A stretch of DNA of 64,000 nt from an uncultured Chloracidobacterium sp. (lineage in GTDB: Bacteria; Acidobacteriota; Blastocatellia; Chloracidobacteriales; Chloracidobacteriaceae), in assembly GCA_937966115.1 (NCBI GenBank), contig CALCKX010000083.1, forward strand, positions 1-64,000, in the 5' to 3' direction. Of this stretch, positions 1 through 9,859 are shown one piece after another. Under the pieces are notes generated by a model. It did not search any database and had not been told where the DNA came from. It saw only the letters and a program-made list of their open reading frames with translations. The first letter of the stretch is position 1; every line of letters begins with the position of its first letter. A program made the position numbers and the translations under genes.

Positions 1-1
1 C

Positions 2-406
2 GACAAGCCGGCGGCGGTGAAGGTCGCGCAGCGGCTGCATCGCCTCGGGTTTCACCTGGTGGCGACGCGCGGAACGCAGGAGATGCTGGCCGCGGCCGGG
101 CTGCCGGTCGAGATGGTCTTCAAAGTGAACGAAGGACGGCCCAACATCGTTGATTTGATTCGCAGCCGTCGGATTGACCTCATCGTGAACACACCGCTGG
201 GCAAGGCTTCGCACTTTGACGAAAAGGCGATTCGCGCAGCGGCCATTCAGTACAACGTCCCATGCATCACCACCATCACCGGCGCGATTGCCGTCACGAG
301 CGCCATCCAAGCGCTCCAGCATGAGCAGTTTGTCGTGGGTCGGCTACAGGACTACCACGCCGTGAAGCCGCGCCTGACGAATCCCTCGCCAGCGGCCCCG
401 GCCTGA
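2..406 (+). CDS. carB: Carbamoyl-phosphate synthase large subunit, C-terminal part (MGS-like domain), truncated by the window start
   Basis: Frame is open from base 2; ...LVATRGTQEMLAAAGLPVEMVFKVNEGRPNIVDLIRSRRIDLIVNTPLGK... is typical of the CarB allosteric domain. Confidence 0.93.
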   Translation, partial: DKPAAVKVAQRLHRLGFHLVATRGTQEMLAAAGLPVEMVFKVNEGRPNIVDLIRSRRIDLIVNTPLGKASHFDEKAIRAAAIQYNVPCITTITGAIAVTSAIQALQHEQFVVGRLQDYHAVKPRLTNPSPAAPA

Positions 407-470
407 CGCCCGCCGGGCGCGCTTGCCCTAGGAAAGCCTATGATGTTGAAAGACTTGCGATAGCTGGAGC

Positions 471-510
471 TTGACACTTGTCGGCTCTGCTCCGTAAAAG
501 TGCAAGTGTC
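471..510 (+). promoter_or_regulatory. Inverted repeat GACACTTG-N22-CAAGTGTC overlapping a TTGACA -35-like hexamer, upstream of mlaE
   Basis: Perfect 8-bp arms at 473-480 and 503-510; TTGACA at 471-476, weak -10 (GTAAAA) 17 nt downstream. Confidence 0.4.
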
Positions 511-572
511 GGCGGTGTCTCCCTGCGAAAACCGTCGCTGGCTGACGATTCTTTGGCTTTCTTCCGCCGTCT

Positions 573-1337
573 GTGAACTTCTTTCTCGGCTTACTGCTTG
601 AGCTTCAGGAAAGCGCGCTCCTGGTGTGGCGCGCTTTGCGGCATCCGTTTCGGCGGCCGATGTACTGGCGCGAGACCGTCGCCCAGATGGACTCGATTGG
701 CTTTGGAACGCTGCCGATTGTGTTGCTGGCCGGATTCTTCATTGGCGCGGTGCTCGCGCTTCAGACCGCCGGCACGCTCCGGTCGTTTGGCGCGCAGAAC
801 TACACGGGGCGACTGGTCGCCACATCGTTGCTGCGCGAGCTGGGCCCGGTGCTGACGTGCATCTTGCTGGCTGGGCGCGCCGGATCGGGCATCGCCGCCG
901 AGCTGGGCGCGATGTGCGTCAGCGAGCAGGTGGACGCCATGCGCGCCCTCGGCACCGACCCGTTCCGCAAGCTGGCGCGCCCGCGCCTGCTGGCCCTGGT
1001 GACGATGGCGCCAATCCTCACGGTGTTTGCCAATGTCGTGGGAATCATTGGCGGGCTGATTGTGTCCGTTGCCCTTTTGCAAATTCCTTCATCGGTGTAT
1101 TTGTCATCGGCGCGCGAGGCCCTCAACTACGAGGACATTTTGGGGACATTCCTCAAAACCGGGGTGTTCGGGCTGATTGTCGCGGTCGTGGGGTGCCGGT
1201 GCGGGCTACGGACGCGCGGCGGGACGGTAGGCGTCGGGCAGTCCACGACCACATCGGTCGTGGTGTCTATCGTGCTCATTTTGGTGTCGGACTTCTTTTT
1301 GACCCGCTTGATTCTGACCCTGAGCGGAACGGCGTGA
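573..1337 (+). CDS. mlaE: MlaE-type ABC transporter permease (lipid asymmetry / MCE system), GTG start
   Basis: 254 aa; FIGAVLALQTAGTLRSFGA...LLRELGPVLTCILLAGRAGSGIAAELGAM is the MlaE family signature; followed by ATPase and MCE protein. Confidence 0.93.
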   Translation: MNFFLGLLLELQESALLVWRALRHPFRRPMYWRETVAQMDSIGFGTLPIVLLAGFFIGAVLALQTAGTLRSFGAQNYTGRLVATSLLRELGPVLTCILLAGRAGSGIAAELGAMCVSEQVDAMRALGTDPFRKLARPRLLALVTMAPILTVFANVVGIIGGLIVSVALLQIPSSVYLSSAREALNYEDILGTFLKTGVFGLIVAVVGCRCGLRTRGGTVGVGQSTTTSVVVSIVLILVSDFFLTRLILTLSGTA

Positions 1338-1400
1338 GCGACGGCGGCGGCTTCGGCAGCGGCTTTCGCCTCCCGAGGCTCGGCGCCTTCCGAGGCCCTG

Positions 1401-2207
1401 ATGAGCGACTACGCCATCGAGTTTCAGGATGTCCACCTTGCGTTCGGAGAGCAAAAAGTGCTCGACGGCGTGAGCTTTGGCGTCTATCCGGGCGAGACCA
1501 AAATCCTCATGGGCGGATCGGGAACAGGGAAATCCACCGTGCTCAAGCTGGCGCTCGGGCTTCTCAAGCCTGACAGCGGTCGCATCCTTATTGATAATGA
1601 GGACATTACGGACTTGAGCGAATCGCAGTTGACCGCCAGACGGCAGAAGATTGGCATGGTTTTTCAGGAAGGGGCGTTGTTCGACAGCTTGTCGGTCTAT
1701 GAAAATGTTGGCTACCGGCTCTTCGAGCAGGGGGCGGACGAAGAGGAAATCGAGGAAACCGTGCGCCGGATGCTGCGTTTTGTCAATCTGGAGGAAGCCA
1801 TCAACAAGATGCCGTCCGAGTTATCGGGAGGGATGCGGCGGCGGGTCGGGATTGCGCGGGCGCTGGTGGGGAATCCGAAAATCATCCTCTATGATGAGCC
1901 AACCGCCGGACTCGATCCGCCGACGGCGCGCACCATCTGCGAGCTGGCGATCAAGCTGCGCGACCTCGAAGGCGTCAGCTCGCTGTTCGTGACGCACCGG
2001 ATTCAGGACGCCATCACGCTGGCCGACCACCATGCGACGATTGACGACGATGGCGGGATTGTGATCGTGAAAAATCCGCGCGGCGGGACGGGAAACTCGA
2101 CCACGTTCGTCATGCTGCGCCAAGGCAAGGTTCTGCTGGAAGGCGAGGCCGATGCCTTCTGGAATTCGTCCGATCCCTATATTCGGACGTTTTTGGAATT
2201 GGACTAA
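1401..2207 (+). CDS. mlaF: MlaF-type ABC transporter ATP-binding protein
   Basis: Walker [10 protein letters not shown], signature [15 protein letters not shown], Walker [14 protein letters not shown]. Confidence 0.93.
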   Translation: MSDYAIEFQDVHLAFGEQKVLDGVSFGVYPGETKILMGGSGTGKSTVLKLALGLLKPDSGRILIDNEDITDLSESQLTARRQKIGMVFQEGALFDSLSVYENVGYRLFEQGADEEEIEETVRRMLRFVNLEEAINKMPSELSGGMRRRVGIARALVGNPKIILYDEPTAGLDPPTARTICELAIKLRDLEGVSSLFVTHRIQDAITLADHHATIDDDGGIVIVKNPRGGTGNSTTFVMLRQGKVLLEGEADAFWNSSDPYIRTFLELD

Positions 2208-2260
2208 GCTTCAGGGGGAAGCAAGCGCGGGACGCAATCTCGCGCGCGGAGACGCAAGCT

Positions 2261-3379
2261 ATGGCAAAGAAAAAGCTCTCCATTCTCGACTTGCGGGTCG
2301 GTCTCATGACGCTGGTAGCGATTGGCATCTTGATCGCCACGATTTTGACCATCAGCGGCGACCTCAACCCCTTTCGCCGGGAGCTGATTGTCCGCACCCG
2401 CCTAGCCAGCGTGGACGGGCTGCGACCCGGCGCCGAGGTTCGACTGGCCGGCGTCAAGGTCGGCAAGGTTCAGCGGGTGATCCTGCTGCCGGTGCCCGAG
2501 GATCAAAACGCGACCCAGACGGTCGAGCTGGAGTTGGCGCTCGATCCCGTCATCGATGGCAGGCCCGCGGGCGAGCGCGTGCGCAAGGATTCGCAGGTCA
2601 TTTTGGGATCGGTGGGCCTGCTGGGCGATAAGGTGGTGGATATTACGCCCGGCACGCTGAGCGCGTCGCCGGTCAACGACGGCGATTTGATCGGCGGCGC
2701 GTCGGAAACCACGATTCGCCAGATCATCTCCGGCGCGGACGATATTCTGGCTAACTTCACGACCCTTTCCGATTCGCTCAAGCAGATTGCTGACAAAATC
2801 AACCGCGGCGAAGGCACGGTCGGACGGCTGGTGTCGGACGCCGACTTGTACGACAACCTGGCGCGCACGGCGGCCGAGGCGGCGCGGCTGGTTCAGGAAG
2901 CGCGCGCCGGGCCGGGAACCGCCGCCAAGCTCATCAACGATCCGCGTCTCTATGACGACCTCGACGCCTCCGTGCGCCAGGTGGAGAAGCTCCTGGCCAA
3001 CATCAGCGACGGCCGGGGGACGCTTGGCAAGCTCGCCACGGATGACCGAGCCTATGCGGAGGTCGTCGCCGTGCTGGAGCGCCTCGACCGCGCATCGGCG
3101 AAGCTGGAAGACGCCATGACCCGCCTGGAGCGCGGCGAAGGGACGGTCGGACGCCTGCTCCGCGAGGACAAGCTCTACCGCGACGCCGAGCAAACGCTGG
3201 CCAGCCTCAATAGCCTGCTGGCTGGGCTAGAGCGCGGCGACGGCTCAGCCGGAAAGCTTCTGCGCGATTCGCAACTGTACGATAACCTGACGGCGACTTC
3301 CGCCCAGGCCAATCAACTGCTCATTGATTTTCGGCAAGATCCGAAAAAATATCTCACGATTCGCCTGAAGCTGTTCTGA
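2261..3379 (+). CDS. mlaD: MCE domain protein (MlaD-like)
   Basis: 372 aa; N-terminal TM then LRPGAEVRLAGVKVGKVQRV MCE motif; adjacent to mlaEF. Confidence 0.88.
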   Translation: MAKKKLSILDLRVGLMTLVAIGILIATILTISGDLNPFRRELIVRTRLASVDGLRPGAEVRLAGVKVGKVQRVILLPVPEDQNATQTVELELALDPVIDGRPAGERVRKDSQVILGSVGLLGDKVVDITPGTLSASPVNDGDLIGGASETTIRQIISGADDILANFTTLSDSLKQIADKINRGEGTVGRLVSDADLYDNLARTAAEAARLVQEARAGPGTAAKLINDPRLYDDLDASVRQVEKLLANISDGRGTLGKLATDDRAYAEVVAVLERLDRASAKLEDAMTRLERGEGTVGRLLREDKLYRDAEQTLASLNSLLAGLERGDGSAGKLLRDSQLYDNLTATSAQANQLLIDFRQDPKKYLTIRLKLF

Positions 3380-3465
3380 GCGCAGCTCGAGCGCCTGCCG
3401 CGGCGGGCGCCCCCCCCCAGCCTGATTCCGCCTTGCCAAGTGGCTTCGGCCCGGGTGAAGCTACC

Positions 3466-4242
3466 GTGAATCTGCCCAACACGCTGACGGTCTCGCGCAT
3501 TTTCGTTGTTCCGATCATGGTGGTCGTCTTGATGACGAGCGTGTCGGAGTCTGTCTTGGGCCTGCCGCGCCAGTTGCTGGCCGTGGCGCTTTTCTTGGCC
3601 GCGTCGGTGACGGATTTGCTTGACGGCTATCTGGCGCGGCGGCGCGGCCAAGTCACGACGCTGGGCACGCTGCTCGATCCGATTGCCGATAAGCTGCTCA
3701 TTTCGGCAGCGCTGATTTCGCTGGTTGAAAATAAGCTGGCGCCCGGCTGGGCGGTCGTGATCATCATCGGGCGCGAGTTTGCCGTTTCCGGGCTGCGCAG
3801 CATCGCCGCGCAGCAGGGCGTGACGATTGCCGCCTCGAAGATGGCCAAGTTCAAAATGCTGTCGCAAGTCGTGGCTATCACCTGCCTCATGCTGGGCAGT
3901 CATGAGGGGAAGCCGCCGCTCCCGGTTGGCACCTCCTCGGCCGCCGCTGTGCAGCAGGCGCTCGTCACGCTCTGGCATGGCGCGTTTGGCATCGAGTCGC
4001 TGCGGATCATCGCCTATGGCGCCGGTCGGCTGATGCTCTGGATCGTGGTCTTTTCGGCGCTGTGGTCAATGTGGAACTACTTCAAGGATTTTTACGTCGC
4101 CGTCCGCGACCGGATTGAAACGGCGCCGCGCGTGCCGCTGCGCGAGCGATGGCGCGCGCGCCCGCGCATCCGCTGGAAGCGGGCGCTCTTTTCCAAGGCT
4201 CGGGCGCGGAAAGCGACGCCCGGCGCGCCCGAAGCTCAATGA
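3466..4242 (+). CDS. pgsA: CDP-diacylglycerol--glycerol-3-phosphate 3-phosphatidyltransferase; GTG start at 3466 preferred over the ORF-track TTG at 3433
   Basis: MNLPNTLTVSRI...; CDP-alcohol phosphotransferase motif DLLDGYLARRRGQVTTLGTLLDPIADK. Confidence 0.9.
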   Translation: MNLPNTLTVSRIFVVPIMVVVLMTSVSESVLGLPRQLLAVALFLAASVTDLLDGYLARRRGQVTTLGTLLDPIADKLLISAALISLVENKLAPGWAVVIIIGREFAVSGLRSIAAQQGVTIAASKMAKFKMLSQVVAITCLMLGSHEGKPPLPVGTSSAAAVQQALVTLWHGAFGIESLRIIAYGAGRLMLWIVVFSALWSMWNYFKDFYVAVRDRIETAPRVPLRERWRARPRIRWKRALFSKARARKATPGAPEAQ

Positions 4243-5162
4243 CGCCAGCCCTAGACGCCAGCCCTATGACGCCGACCGCCTCGCCCGCGCTGATCCAAGC
4301 CGACTTTCTCCCGCTGCCGCGCTTCCGCTCCGGCAAGGTGCGCGAGCTTTACGACCTCGGCGACGCCCTGCTGATGGTCGCCACCGACCGCATCTCAGCG
4401 TTCGACTGCATCCTGCCAACGCCCATCCCCGACAAGGGTCGCCTCTTGACGGCGCTATCCGCTTTCTGGTTCAAGCGGCTTGAGGGCCTTGCGGACCATC
4501 ACGTCTTGTCCTGCGATGCGGCTGATTTTCCGGCGGAAGCCCGCGCCTGCGCCGACCAACTGGCTGGGCGCGCGATGCTCGTCCGCAAGACCGCGCCGCT
4601 GCCGGTCGAATGCGTCGCGCGGGGCTACCTGGCCGGCTCCGCCTGGAAAGACTACCAGCGAACCGGGCGCGTGTGCGGGTTGGCGCTGCCGCCAGGGCTG
4701 CGCGAAGCCGACCGGCTGCCTGAACCGCTCTTTACGCCGGCCACCAAGGCCGAAAGCGGTCACGATGAAAACATCTCGCTCGAGCGGATGGCTGACCGGA
4801 TCGGAGACGAGCTGACCAAGCGGCTGCGCGACCTGACGCTGACGCTTTACGCCGCGGCGGCTGAGTATGCCGAGAGTCGCGGGCTGATTCTCTGCGATAC
4901 GAAGTTCGAGTTCGGGCTGGACGCCGCTGGGCGGCTGGTCTGGATTGACGAGGCGCTCACGCCGGATTCGTCCCGCTACTGGGATGCCGCCCTGTACGCG
5001 CCGGGGCGCAGCCCGGCTTCGTTCGACAAGCAGTTCGCGCGCGATTACCTTGAAACGCTCGACTGGGACAAGCGCCCCCCCGCGCCGGCGCTCCCCGACG
5101 CGATTGTCGAGGCGACGCGCGCGCGTTACTGGGAAGCCTACCGCCGACTGGCGGGGCAATAG
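4239..5162 (+). CDS. purC: Phosphoribosylaminoimidazole-succinocarboxamide synthase
   Basis: RSGKVRELYDLGDALLMVATDRISAFDCILPTPIPDKGRLLT; ATGA overlap with pgsA stop; a second in-frame ATG lies at 4266. Confidence 0.94.
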   Translation: MTPALDASPMTPTASPALIQADFLPLPRFRSGKVRELYDLGDALLMVATDRISAFDCILPTPIPDKGRLLTALSAFWFKRLEGLADHHVLSCDAADFPAEARACADQLAGRAMLVRKTAPLPVECVARGYLAGSAWKDYQRTGRVCGLALPPGLREADRLPEPLFTPATKAESGHDENISLERMADRIGDELTKRLRDLTLTLYAAAAEYAESRGLILCDTKFEFGLDAAGRLVWIDEALTPDSSRYWDAALYAPGRSPASFDKQFARDYLETLDWDKRPPAPALPDAIVEATRARYWEAYRRLAGQ

Positions 5163-5181
5163 CTTGGAAAGGTCGCCCGCG

Positions 5182-5814
5182 ATGCCCGCTCCTGCGTCCG
5201 AGTCCGCCGCCCGCGCCGCTTACGACCAGCTCATCGCCGACATCGAGCGTTTTGGCGAAATGCTGCGGGCGCGCTTTTTGACGGCCATCGCCTGTCGGCT
5301 GGGTTGCACGGGCTGTTGCCAGCAGCATTTGACCGTGTTGCCCATCGAGGCCGCGCGGCTGCGCGAATACGTCGCCGGCTTGGATGCGCCGACTCGGGCG
5401 CGCTTGCGCCGGCAGGCGCAGGCGACGCTCCAGCGCGAAGCCGCCCTGTTTCGCGACGCGCCGCCCCAGCCGACGACCTTTCCTCCGGAGCCAGAGCGAA
5501 GCGTTCCCTGTCCGGCGCTGCTGGATGGCGCCTGCGCCGTCTATCCGGCGCGGCCGGTTCTGTGCCGCACCCATGGCTTTCCGCTGCTTTATCTCGACGA
5601 TGACGAAGAAAGCGGGCTGCTCGATGTCTGTCCGCTCAACTTCACGGATGACGAGGCGACCATCACCCATCGGGACGTGTTCGACATGACGGTTGTCAAC
5701 GCCCGGCTGGTCGCCGCAAGCTTGGCTTTCGACCCGGAAGGCGAGCGCCGCTCCATCGCGGAGATTATCCTGTCCGCGCCGGATGAATCGGGCGCCCCAG
5801 GAAACGCCCTATGA
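5182..5814 (+). CDS. YkgJ-type cysteine cluster protein
   Basis: CRLGCTGCCQQHLTVLPIEAARL...CPALLDGACAVYPARPVLCRTHGFPL zinc/iron-chelating cysteine pattern. Confidence 0.82.
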   Translation: MPAPASESAARAAYDQLIADIERFGEMLRARFLTAIACRLGCTGCCQQHLTVLPIEAARLREYVAGLDAPTRARLRRQAQATLQREAALFRDAPPQPTTFPPEPERSVPCPALLDGACAVYPARPVLCRTHGFPLLYLDDDEESGLLDVCPLNFTDDEATITHRDVFDMTVVNARLVAASLAFDPEGERRSIAEIILSAPDESGAPGNAL

Positions 5815-7454
5815 AGCGCGCGATGCAAGACGCGCTTCGCCGACTCGCGGGCTGGAGCGTCGGGTGGCTCTTGAGCGTCGGGTGGCTGCTTGGCGGCGTC
5901 AGCGTCAGCGCGCAGCAGGCGTCGCCCGCTTTTGAGCCGCGCCAGCCCGTGAAGCGCTACTTTGACGACACCCGCGCGCTGTTGCCACCCAAAAGCACGA
6001 TTCGGATTCGGAATCCGCGCGGGAGCATTCGGGTGCGGATCGTCAACCGGCCGGACGTGGTTATCGCGGCGACGCGCCATGCCGCGCCGGGCCCGCCCGT
6101 CCGCGCCGAGGAAGTCATCCTCGAGGAGCTGGCCAATCAACTCAACATCGTGACCGACCCGCCCGAAACGACCACGGGCGTGGACCTGGACGTGTTCGTG
6201 CCGGAGCAGACCTATCTCCGCCTGTTCAGCGAGGTTGGCGTCCTGCGCGTGGAAGGGCTGCCGGCCGGCCTCATCGCTACGGCTTATCAGGGCAACATCG
6301 AGCTATGCCTGCCGCCGGACGCCGATGCCGACGTCACCTGGACGAGCGTTCACGGGAGCGTTCGCGCCGAGCTGCCGCTGATCCGCTTTGGGACGCCAGA
6401 TGACCGCTCGCTCCACGGGCAAATGGGGCGCGGCGGGGCGATTCTGGTCGCGCAAGCGGACCGGGGCGACGTGGTGGGGATGCCGATTTCGCCAGCCGAC
6501 GGCGACCGCGAGCGCCCGATGTTGCAACGCCCGCCCCGCGCGGCGGCGGACGAGCCATTCAGCGCGGCCGAAGATAGCGATGTCGTTTTGGAGTCCATGC
6601 TGGTGATGCTCAACGCAGTGATCACGACGCCGAGCGGAGCGCCGGTCCGCGGCTTGCACGCATCCGACTTTATCGTGCTGGAAGACGGCGAGCCGCAGGA
6701 GGTGACTTATTTCGGCACGCTGGACACGCCGTTCAATCTGGTGCTGCTGCTCGACCTGAGCGGCAGCACGCGCGAAAAGCTCGCCGTGATTCGCCGCGCC
6801 GCGCTTGGCTTTCTGGGCGCGCTCCGCCCCGAGGACCGCATGGCGGTGGTGACGTTCGCCGACACGGCCCGCCTAATCTGCCCGCTGACCAATGACCGGC
6901 GCAAGCTGCGGGAGCGCCTTGACGACATTCGCCGTCCCGAAGGCGGCACGAACTTCTACGACGCGCTGGCGGGGACAATCAACTCCGTGCTGCGCGACGC
7001 GCGCGGCGAGCGGAACGCCGTGGTCATCGTCTCGGACGGCATGGACAACGTCCTGCCGCCGGGCGGGCCCGACTATGGCTCGGTGACGACCTATGAGGAG
7101 CTGCGCGCGTTGGCGCAGGAGTGCGACGCGATGCTCCTGCCGATTTACCTCAACACGGAACCAGAGGTCGTCGAGCGGTACGGCCCGCGCGCCCGCGCCG
7201 GCTATGCCATTGCGCGCAACCAGTTGCGCGAGCTGGCGACGCTGACTGGCGGGCGACTGTTTTACGCCGAGACGGTCGCTGACTTGGAGGATTGCTATGC
7301 CGCGGTGGCGGCCGAGCTGCGCTCGGTCTACAGTCTCGGCTACTATCCAAAGGACACCCGGCGGGATGGCCGCTTTCGGCGCATCCAGATTCAGGCGCGC
7401 CGCGAAGGAGCGGTAGTGCGGACGCGCCGCGGCTATGTGATGCCGAAGAAGTAA
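5811..7454 (+). CDS. Secreted von Willebrand factor A-domain protein (Acidobacteria VWFA-related family)
   Basis: Signal peptide; MIDAS-like NLVLLLDLSGSTREKL; ...YSLGYYPKDTRRDGRFRRIQIQ...RTRRGYV C-terminus typical of the family; ATGA overlap with upstream gene. Confidence 0.85.
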   Translation: MKRAMQDALRRLAGWSVGWLLSVGWLLGGVSVSAQQASPAFEPRQPVKRYFDDTRALLPPKSTIRIRNPRGSIRVRIVNRPDVVIAATRHAAPGPPVRAEEVILEELANQLNIVTDPPETTTGVDLDVFVPEQTYLRLFSEVGVLRVEGLPAGLIATAYQGNIELCLPPDADADVTWTSVHGSVRAELPLIRFGTPDDRSLHGQMGRGGAILVAQADRGDVVGMPISPADGDRERPMLQRPPRAAADEPFSAAEDSDVVLESMLVMLNAVITTPSGAPVRGLHASDFIVLEDGEPQEVTYFGTLDTPFNLVLLLDLSGSTREKLAVIRRAALGFLGALRPEDRMAVVTFADTARLICPLTNDRRKLRERLDDIRRPEGGTNFYDALAGTINSVLRDARGERNAVVIVSDGMDNVLPPGGPDYGSVTTYEELRALAQECDAMLLPIYLNTEPEVVERYGPRARAGYAIARNQLRELATLTGGRLFYAETVADLEDCYAAVAAELRSVYSLGYYPKDTRRDGRFRRIQIQARREGAVVRTRRGYVMPKK

Positions 7455-7601
7455 CGCCCGGTCGCTTTGGGCGCGCGGCAGGCGCGTCCGGCGCATCGCT
7501 TGCCTCGGCGCTGTCCTGTCGCTTGCGCTCGGTCGCCGCGCTGCCTCAGACTGAAGCAAGCGCCACTTTGACCTGCATCTTGACTTTCAGCCTAGCGCCC
7601 T

Positions 7602-8234
7602 ATGGCTCATATCCTTGTGGTCGAAGACGACGCTGATCTGCGAGAACTCATTCTTGAGGCGCTCGGCGCAAACGGGCACACCGTCGCCGTCGCCGCCGAC
7701 GGCATCGAGGCCCTGGCGCGCCTGAGAGAGGTCGCCAGGGGCGCGCCGCCTTTCGCGCTCGTGATCTGCGACGTTCGCTTGCCCGGATTATCGGGTCTGT
7801 CGGTGTGCGATTTTGTCCGGCTTGCTCCGGACCTGACGCATACTCCCTTCCTTTTCCTGAGCGGTCTGGGCGATACCGAGCACCGCCTGGCCGGGATGGC
7901 GTGCGGCGCTAACGACTATCTCGCCAAGCCGTTCGCGCTGCGTGAGCTCCTCGAGCGGGTCGAGTGGCTTCTGAGCCATGCGGCGGCTAGTCCCCCGGAC
8001 GCGGCGGCCGCGCCCAACCCGCTGGAACAACAAACCTTGAACGATCTGCTCCGGGACATTGTCGATAAAGCCCGCGACGGCACGCTGTATTTCCTCCTCG
8101 CTGACGGCTCGCGCGGGCAAATCGCCTTTCGAGCGGGGAAGGCGGCGGCGGTGACGGGCGACGGCGCGGCGCCCATCGAAGATCAGTTGCGGCGCTTGTT
8201 CACTGGACAAGCGAAGCTGTTTCACTTCGCGTAG
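7602..8234 (+). CDS. Response regulator with C-terminal extension (possibly DUF4388/PATAN-like)
   Basis: REC domain HILVVEDDADLRELILEAL...LVICDVRLPGLSG...NDYLAKPF; C-terminal LLRDIVDKARDGTLYFLLADGSRGQIAFRAGK. Confidence 0.85.
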   Translation: MAHILVVEDDADLRELILEALGANGHTVAVAADGIEALARLREVARGAPPFALVICDVRLPGLSGLSVCDFVRLAPDLTHTPFLFLSGLGDTEHRLAGMACGANDYLAKPFALRELLERVEWLLSHAAASPPDAAAAPNPLEQQTLNDLLRDIVDKARDGTLYFLLADGSRGQIAFRAGKAAAVTGDGAAPIEDQLRRLFTGQAKLFHFA

Positions 8235-8692
8235 GGGATATGGGCCAGGCGGGCCAGCGCCCGATAAACCTGCTCGGCCGCCAACGCCCGCGCCATCTCA
8301 TGGGTGAACGTCAGCGGGGACAGCGACCAGCGCCACGCCGCCCGCGCCCGAACCTCCTCCGCCACGCCCCAGTGACCGCCAATGACAAAGCACAGGTCGC
8401 GGACGCCTGTCTCGCGCCATCCTTGCAGCTTTGTGGCAAAAGCCTCGGAGGACACAGCTTCGCCCGCGACATCCAGCACGACGACCAGCGCCCCGGCCGG
8501 CAACGCCGCCAGAATATGTTTCGCCTCGCGGGCGCGGGCTTGCTCTGGCCGGGAAGCTATGGAAGCCTCCGCCTCGCGCGCGATCCTGGTTTCGCAGGGC
8601 AGAAAGCGGCGGATGCGATCGCTGTAATCCTGCGCCAGCGCGTCCCAATGGGGGGATTTCATTTTGCCAACCGCAAGAAACGCAATGCGCAT
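8222..8692 (-). CDS. rlmH: 23S rRNA (pseudouridine1915-N3)-methyltransferase RlmH
   Basis: 156 aa; MRIAFLAVGKMK...LCFVIGGHWGVAEEVRARA...LSLSPLTFTHEMARALAAEQVYRA-like ending. Confidence 0.92.
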   Translation of the reverse strand: MRIAFLAVGKMKSPHWDALAQDYSDRIRRFLPCETRIAREAEASIASRPEQARAREAKHILAALPAGALVVVLDVAGEAVSSEAFATKLQGWRETGVRDLCFVIGGHWGVAEEVRARAAWRWSLSPLTFTHEMARALAAEQVYRALARLAHIPYAK

Positions 8693-8752
8693 GAAGAGCC
8701 AACTTTCCGGCAGGCGAGGCGTCGGGCCTGGCCCAGAGGTCAGGTTTCGGTG

Positions 8753-9859
8753 ATGCGTCAACCGCCGTTTTCCGTCAGCGTCGTCATTCCGACGTACGAA
8801 GGCAAGGCGCTGCTGGCGCGTTTCTTGCCGTCGGTCGTGACGGCGCTCCGCAACTATACGACTAGCACCGGCGCGCCCGTCGAAATTCTGGTCGTGGATG
8901 ACGGCAGCCGGGATGGCACCGCGGACTGGCTCGCGGCGCAGGCGTTCGACTTCACGCGGGCGCTGGCGCAGCCGGTCAACCGCGGCTTCGCGCCGACTTG
9001 CAACGTCGGCTTCGCCGCGGCGCGCTATGACCTCATCTGGCTGCTCAACAACGACATCGAGGCGACGCCTGACGCGCTCTTGCCGCTCGCGCGGCACTTT
9101 GCGACGCCCGCCGTGTTCGCCGTCGCCTCGCGCGCGCTGCGCTTGGGCGGCGACGCCATTGACGGCGCGGGCCGGCTCGGGCGTTGCGTTCGGGGCTACT
9201 GGAAAGTTTTTGAAGGCTACGACGTGCTGCCCAATCAAACGCCCCCCGACGTCGTCCTGCCGACGCTCGCGGCCAGCGGCGGCTACAGCCTCTTTGACGC
9301 GGCCAAGCTCCGCGAGCTTGGCGGCTTCGACGAGTTGCTAGCCCCCTTTTACTGGGAAGACGTGGAGCTGTGCTACCGCGCCTGGAAGCGCGGCTGGGAA
9401 GTTCGCTACGAGCCGCGCAGCTTGGTCTTCCACCTGTCGAGCGCCACGATCAAGGCGCGCTTCGAGGCGCGCCGGGTGGAGGTGATCGCCGCCCGCAATC
9501 GTCTGCTCATGCACTGGATCAACCTTCATGACGCATGCTGGTGGCTGATGCACCTGGCGATGACGTGCTTGCTGCTGCTGGCGGATGTCGTCGCGCGGCG
9601 CGGCTTCCGGGAGGCGTTCCGGCAGGCCTGGGCGGTTCGGCGGGAAGCGTTGCAGCGTCGGCAGCGGGAAAAAGCCCAGCGCCAGCGAACCGACCGGGAG
9701 GTAGCCGCGATTTTCGCGGCGATTCGGAAGCTGCCCTACGCGCGCGCCTTCCGCGACTCGGATGAAGAGGCGTTGTTTCGAGAGGCGCTCGCGAGCGACC
9801 TACGCGTCGCCCTGCCGCTGGCGGATGACGAACCGGCAGCAGGACGCGCCCTCCGATAA
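8753..9859 (+). CDS. Family 2 glycosyltransferase (internal start in the ORF-track ORF 8240..9859)
   Basis: FSVSVVIPTYEGKALLARFLPSV...ILVVDDGSRDGTADWL...NRGFAPTCNVGFAAARYDLIWLLNNDIEATPDAL...FYWEDVELCYRAWKRGWEV. Confidence 0.9.
   Translation: MRQPPFSVSVVIPTYEGKALLARFLPSVVTALRNYTTSTGAPVEILVVDDGSRDGTADWLAAQAFDFTRALAQPVNRGFAPTCNVGFAAARYDLIWLLNNDIEATPDALLPLARHFATPAVFAVASRALRLGGDAIDGAGRLGRCVRGYWKVFEGYDVLPNQTPPDVVLPTLAASGGYSLFDAAKLRELGGFDELLAPFYWEDVELCYRAWKRGWEVRYEPRSLVFHLSSATIKARFEARRVEVIAARNRLLMHWINLHDACWWLMHLAMTCLLLLADVVARRGFREAFRQAWAVRREALQRRQREKAQRQRTDREVAAIFAAIRKLPYARAFRDSDEEALFREALASDLRVALPLADDEPAAGRALR

Noticed and set aside
591-1082. Long antisense ORFs (for example 591-1082 -, 2402-3193 -, 13648-14832 +, 18464-19498 -, 41282-42589 -, 45244-46524 -, 52887-55004 -)
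   Set aside because: All lie opposite well-recognised genes, have Arg/Gln/His-rich composition typical of reversed GC-rich coding sequence, and no recognisable domains.
626-1573. 315-aa plus-strand ORF overlapping mlaE and mlaF
   Set aside because: Out-of-frame shadow ORF with no domain; mlaE and mlaF explain the region.
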